This document shows, piece by piece, positions 16,169-25,388 of a stretch of DNA of 64,000 bases. The stretch comes from Arthrobacter_B sp038069765. GTDB taxonomy: Bacteria > Actinomycetota > Actinomycetes > Actinomycetales > Micrococcaceae. The stretch is from positions 1 to 64,000 of the forward strand of contig NZ_JBBPFS010000010.1 in NCBI RefSeq assembly GCF_038069765.1, in the 5' to 3' direction. The translations under genes and the position numbers were made by a program. The first letter of the stretch is position 1, and every line of letters starts with the position of its first letter. Below the pieces are notes generated by a model that saw only the letters and a program-made list of their open reading frames with translations, was not told the origin of the DNA and made no database searches.

Positions 16169-18535
16169 CTACCTTCCGTGCCGTGCCCTCAGATCCTCTT
16201 CAAGCTGCTTCAGCAGCGCGGGCGTGACCGGGCTGCCGGGGAACCGAGCCAGCCGGTTCAGCGGCATACTGCCCACCAGTGCCAAAGACGCCGCGAGCTG
16301 AGCAGTGTCCGGCGCCGCACCGGCGTCTGGATCCGGCACCTCGGCGGAGTCCGGGTTCCCGCCGCCCGCGGCTGCGCCGCTTCCTGTCCCGCCGCTTCCC
16401 GCCCCGGAACCGGTCATCGCGGCAACCAGGGCGGCCGCGGCCTCCGGATCGGCCAGCCACTCTTCGAGGGACGATCCGATGCCCAGCGCCGGAGGGGGAA
16501 CCGTGCCGTCCAGTGCAGCAACTCCCGCCAGACGGATATCCCGGGACGACGCACCCACCTCAAGGCGGTATTCCCCGGCGTCCGCCACCCAGCTTCCGGT
16601 GGTGGGCTCGTACCGCGACAGGGCACGGACGTCCAGTTGGAATTCCACCCGCCGAGCCTCACCCGGCTCCAGCCGCACCTTCTCGAAGCCCCGCAGTTCA
16701 CGCCGCGGGCGCAGCGGGCGCTGGGGGCCGCCGTCGTCCTCTCCGGGTGCCCCGGAATACAGCTGCACCACCTCGCTGCCGCTGCGGCCGCCCGTATTGG
16801 TCAAGGTGAGCGCTGCCTGGACGTACTGGTCCGCTCCGGCGCCGACAGCGCGGATTTCCAGGTCCGAGTACTCGAAGGTGGTGTAGGAGTATCCGTGCCC
16901 AAACGGATACGCCACTTCCATGCCGCGGGTGTCATACCAGCGGTATCCCACCAGGAGCCGCTCCCCGTAGCGCACGGTGCCGCCTTCGCCGGGATAGTTG
17001 CCGTAAGCGGGGGTGTCCGACAACCGCAGCGGCACGGTTTCGGCCAGCCGGCCGCCGGGTTCCTCGCGGCCCAGCAGCACGTCGGCAAGAGCACTTCCGC
17101 CGGCCTCGCCCGGTAGCCAGGCCTCCAGGACCGCCGGGACCGCAGCCGCCCATCCCGTGGTCACGACCCCGCCGTTGGAAAGCACCACGACGGTCCGCGG
17201 ATTCGCTTCGGTGACCGCGGTGAGCAGCTCCAGCTGGGAATCCGGCAGATCGAGGGTGGTCCGGTCAAAGCCCTCCGATTCCGCAGCGTCCGGCAGGCCC
17301 AGGAAGACGACGGCGGTGTCAGCTGCGGCCGCAGCTGCAGCTGCCGTTTCGACCAGGTCTTCCCCGGCCCAGGGCGATTCCGGGGAGAGGGCATAACCGG
17401 GTTCGAACAGCAGCCCGGGTACCTGCTCCTGCAGTGCATCCAGAGGTGTGACCAGCTGCACGGGATTCACCCGGGAGGATCCGCTGCCCTGGTACCGGGG
17501 TGTGCGGGCCAGTTCGCCGATCACCGCCAGGGTGCCCGCGGGGGACAGGGGGAGAATGCCGCCGTCATTCTGCAGCAGCACCATGGAGGCTGCCGCGGCC
17601 CGGCGGGCCAGCTCGTGGTGCGCGGCGTAATCCGCCGCCTCGCCGCCGGCGCCTGCGGAAGTGCCGGGCTGCACCGACGCACGGCGAACCAGCGCCAGGA
17701 TCCGTTCCACGGACTGGTTGATCTGGTCCTCCGTTACCGTGCCCGCATCCAGCCCGGCGGCCAGCTCCTGCGTGCCCAGGCCTCCGCTGGAGGGCATTTC
17801 CAGATCAAGGCCGGCGGTGAGCGCGGCCGCCCGGTCGGTCACCGCCCCCCAGTCCGAAACGACGACGCCTTCGTAGCCCCAGGTGTCGCGCAGCACCGTT
17901 CCCAGCAGCCAGGGGTTCTCCGCGGCATGCAGCCCGTTCACCTTGTTGTAGGCGGCCATGACCGTCCACGGACCCGCGGTGCGGACCACCGTCTCGAAGG
18001 CGCGCAGGTAAATTTCATGCAGGGTCCGCTGATCCACCACGGCATCCACCCGCATCCGGTCCGCTTCCTGGTTGTTCGCCGCGAAGTGCTTGGGGCTGGC
18101 ACCGACGCCTTCCGCCTGGACCGCAGCCGTCCACGCCGCACCGAGTTCGCCCGCGAGCAGCGGGTCTTCCGAGAAGTATTCGAAATTGCGTCCGCACAGC
18201 GGGGTGCGCTTGATGTTCAGGCCCGGCCCCAGCAGGATGTCGACGCCCTGGGCGCGGGCCTCCTGCGCGACGGCGGTGCCCAGTTCCGAGAGCAGGCTGC
18301 GGTCCCAGGAACACGCCGTCGCGCATTCCGCCGGAAAACAGGTGGCGGGTACCGAATCGCCCAGCCCCGTCCCTCCGCCGTCGCCGGCCGGCCGCCGGAC
18401 GCCGTGCGGCCCGTCGGCGAGGACCAGGGAGCGGATTCCGTGCGGGGGAAGGGACACTGTTTCCCAGAATCCGGCCCCCGACAACAGGCTGAGCTTCTCG
18501 TCCAGGCTTAGGTCCGGCAGGGCTGGGATCTCCAC
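16169..18535 (-). CDS. GH3 family beta-glucosidase
   Basis: A 788-residue protein from GTG 18535, which has GAGGAGG 5 nt upstream; the longer open frame upstream is not coding. The GH3 N-terminal TIM barrel carries VLADGPHGVR, SPKHFAANNQE and the nucleophile Asp228 in VVSDWGA. The second alpha/beta domain (about 330-560) and a fibronectin-III-like domain (YPFGHGYSYTTFEYS onward) follow. A short helical tail then resembles the N-terminus of the neighbouring SDR; it is interrupted by a Gly/Ser/Ala-rich insertion of about 40 residues. There is no signal peptide, so it acts on imported oligosaccharides. Divergent from the AarF gene; no transporter is adjacent. Confidence 0.95.
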   Translation of the reverse strand: MEIPALPDLSLDEKLSLLSGAGFWETVSLPPHGIRSLVLADGPHGVRRPAGDGGGTGLGDSVPATCFPAECATACSWDRSLLSELGTAVAQEARAQGVDILLGPGLNIKRTPLCGRNFEYFSEDPLLAGELGAAWTAAVQAEGVGASPKHFAANNQEADRMRVDAVVDQRTLHEIYLRAFETVVRTAGPWTVMAAYNKVNGLHAAENPWLLGTVLRDTWGYEGVVVSDWGAVTDRAAALTAGLDLEMPSSGGLGTQELAAGLDAGTVTEDQINQSVERILALVRRASVQPGTSAGAGGEAADYAAHHELARRAAAASMVLLQNDGGILPLSPAGTLAVIGELARTPRYQGSGSSRVNPVQLVTPLDALQEQVPGLLFEPGYALSPESPWAGEDLVETAAAAAAAADTAVVFLGLPDAAESEGFDRTTLDLPDSQLELLTAVTEANPRTVVVLSNGGVVTTGWAAAVPAVLEAWLPGEAGGSALADVLLGREEPGGRLAETVPLRLSDTPAYGNYPGEGGTVRYGERLLVGYRWYDTRGMEVAYPFGHGYSYTTFEYSDLEIRAVGAGADQYVQAALTLTNTGGRSGSEVVQLYSGAPGEDDGGPQRPLRPRRELRGFEKVRLEPGEARRVEFQLDVRALSRYEPTTGSWVADAGEYRLEVGASSRDIRLAGVAALDGTVPPPALGIGSSLEEWLADPEAAAALVAAMTGSGAGSGGTGSGAAAGGGNPDSAEVPDPDAGAAPDTAQLAASLALVGSMPLNRLARFPGSPVTPALLKQLEEDLRARHGR

Positions 18536-18684
18536 GTGCGCCTCCTCGTATGCGGGCTCCGAGTCTAAGCCGCCGCCGGGACCGGCGAAAGGGTGTCCGC
18601 CCCCTGTTCCCGCGTTCCCGGGGGCCGTAGGGTTCAGGTACGGCGGCAGTTGTTCACGGCCTGCCGCCGGGACGGGAGCCACGT

Positions 18685-20346
18685 GTGAAGAGCCACCTTG
18701 ACCGCTACAAGCAGATGGCGGAAATCCTGTACCGCAACGGACTGGGGTACCTGGTAGCCGCCTCCGGCCTGGAAGCCCGGATTCCTTTCCGGCGGAAGGC
18801 CCAGCCGGGAGACCGCCCCGAACAGCGGGCAAGCAGCCCCGAATACCTGCGCCGGGCACTGGAAGAACTGGGACCCACCTTCGTGAAACTGGGCCAGCTG
18901 CTCTCGACCCGGCAGGACCTGCTGCCGCCGAAGTACCAGCAGGAACTGGCCAAGCTGCAGGACCATGCCGAACCGGTGCCCTGGGAACAGATTCAGCGGG
19001 TGCTCCGGGAAGCACTGGGGGAGCAGGTACTCTCACGTTTCACCAGCTTCGACACCACGCCTCTGGCCAGCGCCTCCATCGGCCAGGTTTACGGGGCCAG
19101 GCTGCCGGGCAACAGGGACGTGGTAGTGAAAATCCGCAGACCCGGGATCGATGAGGAAGTGAATGAGGACCTGGACATCCTGCAGGGGCTGGCCGGGTAT
19201 GCGGGCAGGCACTGGGAGGCCGCCCGGGACTATGACGTTCCCGGCTTGATGGACGAGTTCGCCGAGACGCTGCGGTCCGAACTGGACTACACGCAGGAGG
19301 CGCGCAACGCCCGCCGGTTTGCCCTGAATTTCGAAGACAACCCCGCCGTCCGGATTCCCGCCGTCTTCGATGACTTCAGCACGTCAACGGTCCTGACCCA
19401 GGAACGGCTGTACGGGCTGAAAGTCACCGACACCGCTGCCCTGGACGCGGCCGGGATCGACCGCAAGGCGCTCGCAGTGACGGCGGCGGACGCGGAAATG
19501 AAAATGGTTTTTGACGACGGCTTTTTCCATGCCGACCCGCACCCGGGAAATATCTTCGTGGAGCCCGGCGGGCTGATCGGGCTGATCGATTTCGGCATGG
19601 TGGGGGAGATCGACGACAAGTTCCGGACCCAGCTCTCGGCGCTGTTCGTCGCGGTCATCCGCAAGGACCCGGACCGGATGGCTTCTGCCCTGGTCCGCAT
19701 GTGTGCCAGGACGCGCCGGGTCGACCGCCTCAAGCTGCGTCTTGACCTGCAGCAGCTCATCCGGCTGTATGAGGGGCGGACCCTGGGAAACGCGCCGGTG
19801 GGCCGCATCATCAACGGGGCGCTGGGCATCATCCGCAGCCATCATCTGCAGCTGCCGCGGGAGATGGCACTGCTGCTGCGGATGCTGATCATGACCGAAG
19901 GCATGGGAGAGGTGCTGGATCCGGATTTCAGCATGGGCAGCACGCTGGCTCCCTACGCACGGCGGATGGCGGTGCACCAGTTGAATCCGGTGGCGGTTGC
20001 CCGGCGGCTCGGACAGGTGGGAGCCGAAACGCTGGAGCTGGGAGCTGAGCTGCCGGACCAGTTGCGCCGGCTGCTGAACACGCTGGACTTTGAGGGGCTG
20101 GAGGTGCACCTGCGGGCCGAGGAACTCGCACCCCTGGTGGAGCGGCTGGAAAGGGTGGGCAACCGCATGGTGGCAGCCATCTTCGCGGCCGCCTTCATCC
20201 GCGGTGTCGGCGAGCTCACGCTGGGCGACACCGACCGCTGGAAGGGCTGGCAGGCCCCGCTGATGACCGCCGGGCTTGCCTCGACCGGTGCCCTGGGCGG
20301 GTATCTGGCCTGGACCGCGCGCCGGCAGCGCATCAGGGACTACTGA
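18685..20346 (+). CDS. AarF/UbiB (ABC1) atypical kinase
   Basis: A 553-residue protein from GTG 18685 with GGGAG upstream. The UbiB signature KLGQLLSTRQDLLP (KxGQ) is near residues 68-81. An Ala-rich nucleotide loop is in PLASASIGQVYGA, the kinase Lys in VVVKIRRPG, the catalytic loop in HADPHPGNIF and the metal site in LIDFGMVG. The C-terminal hydrophobic segment (about 520-545) may anchor it to the membrane. The family supports isoprenoid-quinone biosynthesis or lipid handling by an ATPase activity. The next SDR start overlaps its stop by 1 nt (TGATG), so they form an operon. Confidence 0.93.
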   Translation: MKSHLDRYKQMAEILYRNGLGYLVAASGLEARIPFRRKAQPGDRPEQRASSPEYLRRALEELGPTFVKLGQLLSTRQDLLPPKYQQELAKLQDHAEPVPWEQIQRVLREALGEQVLSRFTSFDTTPLASASIGQVYGARLPGNRDVVVKIRRPGIDEEVNEDLDILQGLAGYAGRHWEAARDYDVPGLMDEFAETLRSELDYTQEARNARRFALNFEDNPAVRIPAVFDDFSTSTVLTQERLYGLKVTDTAALDAAGIDRKALAVTAADAEMKMVFDDGFFHADPHPGNIFVEPGGLIGLIDFGMVGEIDDKFRTQLSALFVAVIRKDPDRMASALVRMCARTRRVDRLKLRLDLQQLIRLYEGRTLGNAPVGRIINGALGIIRSHHLQLPREMALLLRMLIMTEGMGEVLDPDFSMGSTLAPYARRMAVHQLNPVAVARRLGQVGAETLELGAELPDQLRRLLNTLDFEGLEVHLRAEELAPLVERLERVGNRMVAAIFAAAFIRGVGELTLGDTDRWKGWQAPLMTAGLASTGALGGYLAWTARRQRIRDY

Positions 20347-21107
20347 TGGAGCTGTCGCTGGCCGGCCTGACAGTCCTGGTGGCAGGCGGCACCACGGGAA
20401 TCGGCCGTGCCGTCGTGGAGGAATTCGCCCGCGAACGCGCCAACGTCTCCTTTTGTTCAGACAAGCCCTATGACGTGGGAGTTCTGGAGGAACAGCTGGC
20501 GGGATCCGTGGGGCGGGTCGAGGGATCCGTGGTGGACCCTGCCCACCCGGGTGCGCTGGCCCGGTGGGTCAGCGAAACAGCCGTGATTTTCGGCGGTGTC
20601 GACATAGTGGTTTCCGCAGCCAGCGCCCTGGCCCTGGATGACACGGACGAAAACTGGGAGGCATCCCTCGCTGTGGACCTGATGGGAAGCGTCCGGCTGG
20701 TCAAAGCCGCGCTTCCACACCTGGAACTGAGTACCGCACCGAGCATTGTTGTGGTGTCCAGCACCTCGGGGCGGGAGGTTGATTTTGCGGCCGGACCCTA
20801 CGCCACGGCTAAGACGGCAGTGGCCGGCTACGTCGCGGGCCTCGCCTTCCGGCTTGCCGGCCGGGGCATCCGGGCCAATACGGTCAGCGCGGGCAACACC
20901 TACTACCCCGGCAGCTACTGGGCGTTGCTGGAGGAACACGACCCGGTCACGTTCGAGGCGGCAGTGGCGAGGAACCCCACCGGACGGATGGGTACGCCCG
21001 CGGAAGTGGCCGACGTCGTCGCCTTCATCGCCAGTCCGCACGCCTCACGGGTTACCGGAGCAAACATACTGGTTGACGGCGGACTTTCCCGGGCCGTCCA
21101 GCTGTGA
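20346..21107 (+). CDS. SDR family oxidoreductase
   Basis: A 253-residue classical SDR: cofactor motif AGGTTGIGRAVVEEF, VVVSST serine strand, YATAK active site, VTGANILVDGGLSR end signature. It is closest in style to 3-oxoacyl-ACP-reductase-like enzymes, but the substrate is unknown. NAD versus NADP is unclear because the residue after strand 2 (CSDKP) is not diagnostic. It is coupled to the AarF kinase by a TGATG junction. Confidence 0.92.
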   Translation: MELSLAGLTVLVAGGTTGIGRAVVEEFARERANVSFCSDKPYDVGVLEEQLAGSVGRVEGSVVDPAHPGALARWVSETAVIFGGVDIVVSAASALALDDTDENWEASLAVDLMGSVRLVKAALPHLELSTAPSIVVVSSTSGREVDFAAGPYATAKTAVAGYVAGLAFRLAGRGIRANTVSAGNTYYPGSYWALLEEHDPVTFEAAVARNPTGRMGTPAEVADVVAFIASPHASRVTGANILVDGGLSRAVQL

Positions 21108-21144
21108 GCGCGGACGCAGCGGGGCCCTAGAAGACCACAGCATG

Positions 21145-21190
21145 CAGGACCGGACGGACCGCGGCGGGTGCCGCGATCCGTCCGGTCCTG
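21145..21190. terminator. Bidirectional hairpin between the SDR and glsA
   Basis: Two 21-nt arms (21145-21165 and 21170-21190) pair with a single mismatch around a GGGT loop. It lies between convergent genes and could terminate both. No long T-run on the plus side. Confidence 0.75.
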
Positions 21191-21246
21191 CTGCTAAGCC
21201 AAATTTGACTGGTGCATTTTGCTGTCTTTACTGCTCTTACAGCTGC

Positions 21247-21282
21247 CTGCTGCTCTCACACTCCCTGCTGCTCTCACACTCC
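21247..21282. repeat. Perfect tandem repeat, 2 x 18 bp, abutting the glsA stop
   Basis: CTGCTGCTCTCACACTCC occupies 21247-21264 and again 21265-21282. The glsA stop codon begins at the next base (21283-21285, minus strand). Confidence 0.85.
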
Positions 21283-22233
21283 CTACTGCGCGAAGTCGGT
21301 GGAGTTGTAGATGTTCAGGTTCAGTGCCGCCGCCACCTGGGCCACGGCGTGCTGCGCCCGGACACTGTTGCCCACCGGATCCAGCGGAGGAGAGAAGGCC
21401 GCGATGGCCAGCGTCCCCGGCATGATGGCAAGCACCCCGCCGCCCACGCCGCTCTTGGCGGGCAGGCCCACCTTGTAGGCCCAGTCACCGGACGCGGTGT
21501 ACATGCCCTCCATAGTCATTTCCGCGAGGATCGGAGGAACCAGGGAAGCATCAAACACCTGCTTGCCCGTCACCGGATTCCGCCCGCGCGCAGCCACCGT
21601 TGCACCCATCGTGGCCAGGTCCCTGGTGGTGACCAGGGTTGAACACTGCCGGGTGTACACCTCGCAGGCTTCCATGGGGTCCGAATACATTGTCCCGCCC
21701 GAGTACAACAGCCAGGCAATGGCACGGTTATGGAAGTTGGTGGACTGCTCGGAGTCGTTGACGGCGTCGCTGATCCTGATCTCCCGTCCGGCAAAGGCGC
21801 TCTGCATGTCCAGAATCTTCTTCCAGCGCTCATCCGGAGAATCAGCCGGAATCAGCGACACCGTGGACATGGCGCCTGCGTTCACCAGGGGCGACACCGG
21901 TTTGTCTCCGTGCAGGGCCACGGCGATGACGGAGTTGAACGGCTCCCCGGTTGGATCCGCCCCCACCTTGTCGTGGAATTCCGGCAGGCCCACACTCTGC
22001 ATGGCCAGCGTCATCGAGAAGACCTTGGAAATGGACTCCAGGGCAAACTCGAAGCCCGCATCTCCGGCCTCGTAGATGTCGCCGTCCGCCGTCACGACAC
22101 AAACACCGAACAGCGAGGGATCAACGGACGCCAGATACGGGATGTAGCTGGCATTCGCGCCGCCGGAGTCATTCACATGATCGGCGTGAGCCGTTTGAAC
22201 AGCTTGGGTTATGGCCGATTTGTCGGGCATCAT
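21283..22233 (-). CDS. glsA: Glutaminase A
   Basis: A 316-residue serine-dependent glutaminase of the beta-lactamase-like fold. The active-site SxxK is Ser67-Ile-Ser-Lys70, and NAGAMS, WLLYSGGT and the Gly-rich KSGVGGGVLAI are family motifs. It converts glutamine to glutamate and ammonia. Its ATG overlaps the gadC stop by 4 bp and it is the third gene of the gadB-gadC-glsA operon. There it would both feed glutamate to GadB and consume protons through ammonia, as the E. coli YbaS/GadC acid-resistance route does. Length matches bacterial GlsA (about 310). Confidence 0.95.
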   Translation of the reverse strand: MMPDKSAITQAVQTAHADHVNDSGGANASYIPYLASVDPSLFGVCVVTADGDIYEAGDAGFEFALESISKVFSMTLAMQSVGLPEFHDKVGADPTGEPFNSVIAVALHGDKPVSPLVNAGAMSTVSLIPADSPDERWKKILDMQSAFAGREIRISDAVNDSEQSTNFHNRAIAWLLYSGGTMYSDPMEACEVYTRQCSTLVTTRDLATMGATVAARGRNPVTGKQVFDASLVPPILAEMTMEGMYTASGDWAYKVGLPAKSGVGGGVLAIMPGTLAIAAFSPPLDPVGNSVRAQHAVAQVAAALNLNIYNSTDFAQ

Positions 22234-23984
22234 AGGGCTGCACTCCCGCCTACTGCAGGCCGGGGCCGCAGGTTTGATTTATCGGTGTCCCCTGTCGGAG
22301 AGGACTCACCGGCAGGGGCGCCGCCCGGTTCGGATTCCCCGGAACCTTCTCCGGAACCGGCACCTGATCCAACGGCTCCGGAGGCCAGCGCCTGCTCGGT
22401 AAGGACCGCAGTGGGTACCGAGGACTGGGTTTGGACGCCGGGATGGCTGTGCTCCAGCTGCCAGGTAAAGGGTACGAAGCTGCTGGACGGATCCCGCCAG
22501 TGCGGTTTGCGCACTGCGTAGATCACCAGGGGAAGGATGAAGAATACCGCTGCTCCGCCTGCCAGGATGCCCACGTACAGCTCCGGGGACCCAACGGCAA
22601 TCTGGTCCGGAGGAATGAAGCTGAAGACAAAGGCCATCAGCGAACCGAGGAATCCGAGGCCGCCCACCAGCCACATGCCGATTTCTCCGCCGGGCACCCG
22701 GTACGGCCGGGGCCGGTTGGGCTGGGCGTACCGCAGATAGATGGCGGCGCCGAACATCAGCATGTACATGATCAGGTACAGGATGACGGTGAGCTGGCTC
22801 AGGATCTGGTACGCGGCCTGCACTGACGGCAGCACCACGTAGACCAGTCCCAGGGCCGTGACCACAAGCGCCTGGAAGAGCATGATGTGCGTTCCCATGC
22901 CGTGCTTGTTGGTGCGCTGCCAGAACCGGGGCAGATAGCCTGCCTTGGCTACGGCCAGCAGACCGCTGGAGGGGCCTGCCACCCAGGTCACCACGCCGGC
23001 GAGGACCCCGATCAGCAGCATGGCCGCGATGATCGGGCCCGCCCAGCCGATGCCCGCCCACTCGAACATGTCGTTGTAGGAGGTCAGCAGGGACTGGGTG
23101 AGGTTGATGTCCGCCTGCGGCACCACAAAGGCAATGGCCAGGGTGCCCAGAACAAAAATCACCACGGTGCCCAGTGCCGCGATCAGCACCGCGATCGGAT
23201 AATCACGGGTGGGGTTCTTCACTTCCTTGACGTGGATGGCGTTCATTTCCATGCCGGCGTAAAACAGGAAGATGCTCGCGGCCAGCACCACGTTGGAGAA
23301 GTTGGAGAAGTCCGGAACGAGTTCGCCCCAGCCCATCTGGATCTGCGGGGTGTTTCCGGCGAAGTAGTAGGAGAACCCCAGCACGATCAGGACGGCGGCC
23401 GGAATGATGGTGCCAACAATGCCGCCCCACTGGGCCACCTTGGAGAAGGCGGCGGCGCCCCGGAAGGCAATGAAGGTGGCCAGCCAGTAGACCACCAGCA
23501 CCACCGCCAGGACAAAGGCCTTGTTGCCCGAGAGCTGCGCATCCAGGTTTTGGTCGGTTCCGGTGTACGCCAGGGACACCGCCCCGAAGGTTAGGACCGT
23601 CGGAAACCAGATGCTGACTTCGATGAAAAGCATGAACATCGCAACAAAGGCCCAGCGCGGGCCGAACGCTTCACCCACCCAGCGGAACACGCCGCCCTGC
23701 TCCGGCCAGCCCGTGGCCAGTTCCGCAGCAACGAGCGACACCGGAATCAGGAAAACAACAGCGGCGAGCACGTAGTAAAAGATGGAGCTGAGGCCGTATT
23801 CGGCCTCGGCCGGCAAACCGCGGAGACTTACCACGGCCACGATGTTCATGACGGCCAGTGCGCCGATGGTGATTTTGGCTGTCTGCTTAGCCTTGGCCCG
23901 TGCCGCGTCCGAACCCGGTGCGGACGAACCCGACGACGAGCCGGTTGATGCGGACGAGCCGGTTGATGCAGTGGAATCACTCAT
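22230..23984 (-). CDS. gadC: Glutamate:GABA antiporter
   Basis: A 584-residue APC-superfamily transporter with about 12 membrane helices. GALAVMNIVAVVSLRGLP, ATGWPEQGGVFRWVGEAFG and FYAGMEMNAIHVKEVKNP are the glutamate/GABA antiporter pattern. The N-terminal ~35 residues are Ser/Thr-rich and include a duplicated ASTGSS unit. The C-terminal tail after the last helix (about 495-584) is long and ends in an acidic Gly/Ser/Glu run; in E. coli GadC the C-tail plugs the channel at neutral pH, so a similar pH gate is plausible. ATG 23984 is chosen because GGAGG is 8 nt upstream. It lies 18 bp after gadB. Confidence 0.95.
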   Translation of the reverse strand: MSDSTASTGSSASTGSSSGSSAPGSDAARAKAKQTAKITIGALAVMNIVAVVSLRGLPAEAEYGLSSIFYYVLAAVVFLIPVSLVAAELATGWPEQGGVFRWVGEAFGPRWAFVAMFMLFIEVSIWFPTVLTFGAVSLAYTGTDQNLDAQLSGNKAFVLAVVLVVYWLATFIAFRGAAAFSKVAQWGGIVGTIIPAAVLIVLGFSYYFAGNTPQIQMGWGELVPDFSNFSNVVLAASIFLFYAGMEMNAIHVKEVKNPTRDYPIAVLIAALGTVVIFVLGTLAIAFVVPQADINLTQSLLTSYNDMFEWAGIGWAGPIIAAMLLIGVLAGVVTWVAGPSSGLLAVAKAGYLPRFWQRTNKHGMGTHIMLFQALVVTALGLVYVVLPSVQAAYQILSQLTVILYLIMYMLMFGAAIYLRYAQPNRPRPYRVPGGEIGMWLVGGLGFLGSLMAFVFSFIPPDQIAVGSPELYVGILAGGAAVFFILPLVIYAVRKPHWRDPSSSFVPFTWQLEHSHPGVQTQSSVPTAVLTEQALASGAVGSGAGSGEGSGESEPGGAPAGESSPTGDTDKSNLRPRPAVGGSAAL

Positions 23985-24002
23985 CCCACTCACCTCCTCG
24001 AG

Positions 24003-25388
24003 TTAGTGGTGGAAACCGGGATGTGCTGCCTCCTGCGGCATGGGGGACTCAAGCCGGTTGAGGTAATCGGTTTCGGTCCGGATGTCGTTGAGGAGGCTGT
24101 CGGCCAGGTCCATGCTGAGCCCGTTGCGGACGACAATCCGTTCGACGGTCATGTTTTCCAGATTGCTGGGCATGGGATAGGCGGGCACAAGCCAGCCTTT
24201 GGACCGCAGCCGTTCGGCGAGGTCGTACAGGCTCCACTTATCGGTGTGGCCTTCCTTGAGGCGCCAGGCAAACACCGGGATGTCCGATCCGTCGTTCCAC
24301 AGCTCGAAGGGCCCCATCTCGCTGATGCCGGAGGACAGGTAGAGTGCAACGTCCTGGCACGCCTGCTGGACCTTGGCATAACCGGAGCGGCCAAGGCGGA
24401 GGAACAAGTAGAACTGCAGAACGACCTGGGCCCCGGGACGGGAAAAGTTCAGCGCGAAGGTCGGCATGTCGCCGCCGAGGTAACTCACATAGAAGATGAG
24501 GTCCTCGGGCAGCCACTGGCGCTCGCGCCAGACGACCCACCCCAGGCCGGGATAGACCAGACCGTACTTGTGGCCCGAGGTGCTGATGGAGTGCACCCGG
24601 GGGATCGAGAAGTCCCACTCAAGGTCCGGCTGGATGAACGGGGCGATCATGGCGCCCGAGGCCCCGTCCACGTGGATGGCGATGTCCAGTCCGGTGGAGG
24701 CCTGGATTTCGTCAAGCTTGTCTGCGATCTGCTTGACCGGTTCGTACATTCCCGTGTAGGTCACGCCCATGATGGCGACAACGCCGATCGTGTTTTCGTC
24801 AACGTACTTTTCCAGTTCGAAGCCGTCCAGGCACTTGTGCTCCTCGCTGATGGGAACCAGCCGGGCTTCGATGTCGAAATAGTTGCAGAACTTCTCCCAG
24901 CAGACCTGCACCGCGGAACTCATGACAAGGTTGGGCTTGTCTGTTGGTTTGCCGTCCGCCCTCCGGGAATGCTGCCACAGGCGTTTCAGGGCCAGGCCGC
25001 CGAGCATGCAGGCTTCGGAGGAACCAACCGTCGAGGTGCCGATGGTGCCGCCGGGATCGGGGGAGTGCCACAGATCGGCAAGGATTTTCCAGCAGTTCTG
25101 CTCAATCTGGGCAGTCTGCGGGTACTCGTCCTTGTCAATCATGTTCTTGTCATACGTCTCGGCATACAGCTTGTTGGCGTGGTCGTCCATCCATGTGCTG
25201 ACGAACGTGGCCAGGTTCAGACGGGCGTTCCCGTCCAGCATGGTCTCGTCATGAACGATCTGATAGGCCGTTTCCGGGAGCATCTCGCCGTCCGCCAGCT
25301 TGGTCTTGGAGGCAACGGTGTCTTCGCCCGGGCGGGCGAACAACGGATTTACGCTCAGTGAGTCTTTATCGCGTTCCTGCGGCATCAT
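24003..25388 (-). CDS. gadB: Glutamate decarboxylase
   Basis: A 461-residue PLP enzyme of decarboxylase group II. The PLP lysine is Lys274 in SISTSGHKYG, the Asp contacting the pyridine N is in IHVDGASG, and TIGTSTVGSSEACML is the substrate/PLP-phosphate segment. It converts glutamate to GABA and CO2, using one proton. The C-terminus ends HPGFHH; in E. coli GadB a C-terminal His shuts the active site at neutral pH, so a similar device is possible but unproven. AAAGG stands 5 nt before the ATG. It is the first gene of the operon with gadC and glsA. Confidence 0.97.
   Translation of the reverse strand: MMPQERDKDSLSVNPLFARPGEDTVASKTKLADGEMLPETAYQIVHDETMLDGNARLNLATFVSTWMDDHANKLYAETYDKNMIDKDEYPQTAQIEQNCWKILADLWHSPDPGGTIGTSTVGSSEACMLGGLALKRLWQHSRRADGKPTDKPNLVMSSAVQVCWEKFCNYFDIEARLVPISEEHKCLDGFELEKYVDENTIGVVAIMGVTYTGMYEPVKQIADKLDEIQASTGLDIAIHVDGASGAMIAPFIQPDLEWDFSIPRVHSISTSGHKYGLVYPGLGWVVWRERQWLPEDLIFYVSYLGGDMPTFALNFSRPGAQVVLQFYLFLRLGRSGYAKVQQACQDVALYLSSGISEMGPFELWNDGSDIPVFAWRLKEGHTDKWSLYDLAERLRSKGWLVPAYPMPSNLENMTVERIVVRNGLSMDLADSLLNDIRTETDYLNRLESPMPQEAAHPGFHH

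Noticed and set aside
18536..19036. N-terminal extension of the GH3 gene to 19036
   Set aside because: It would overlap the AarF gene, is Pro/Arg/Ala-rich, and the GTG at 18535 has a perfect SD.
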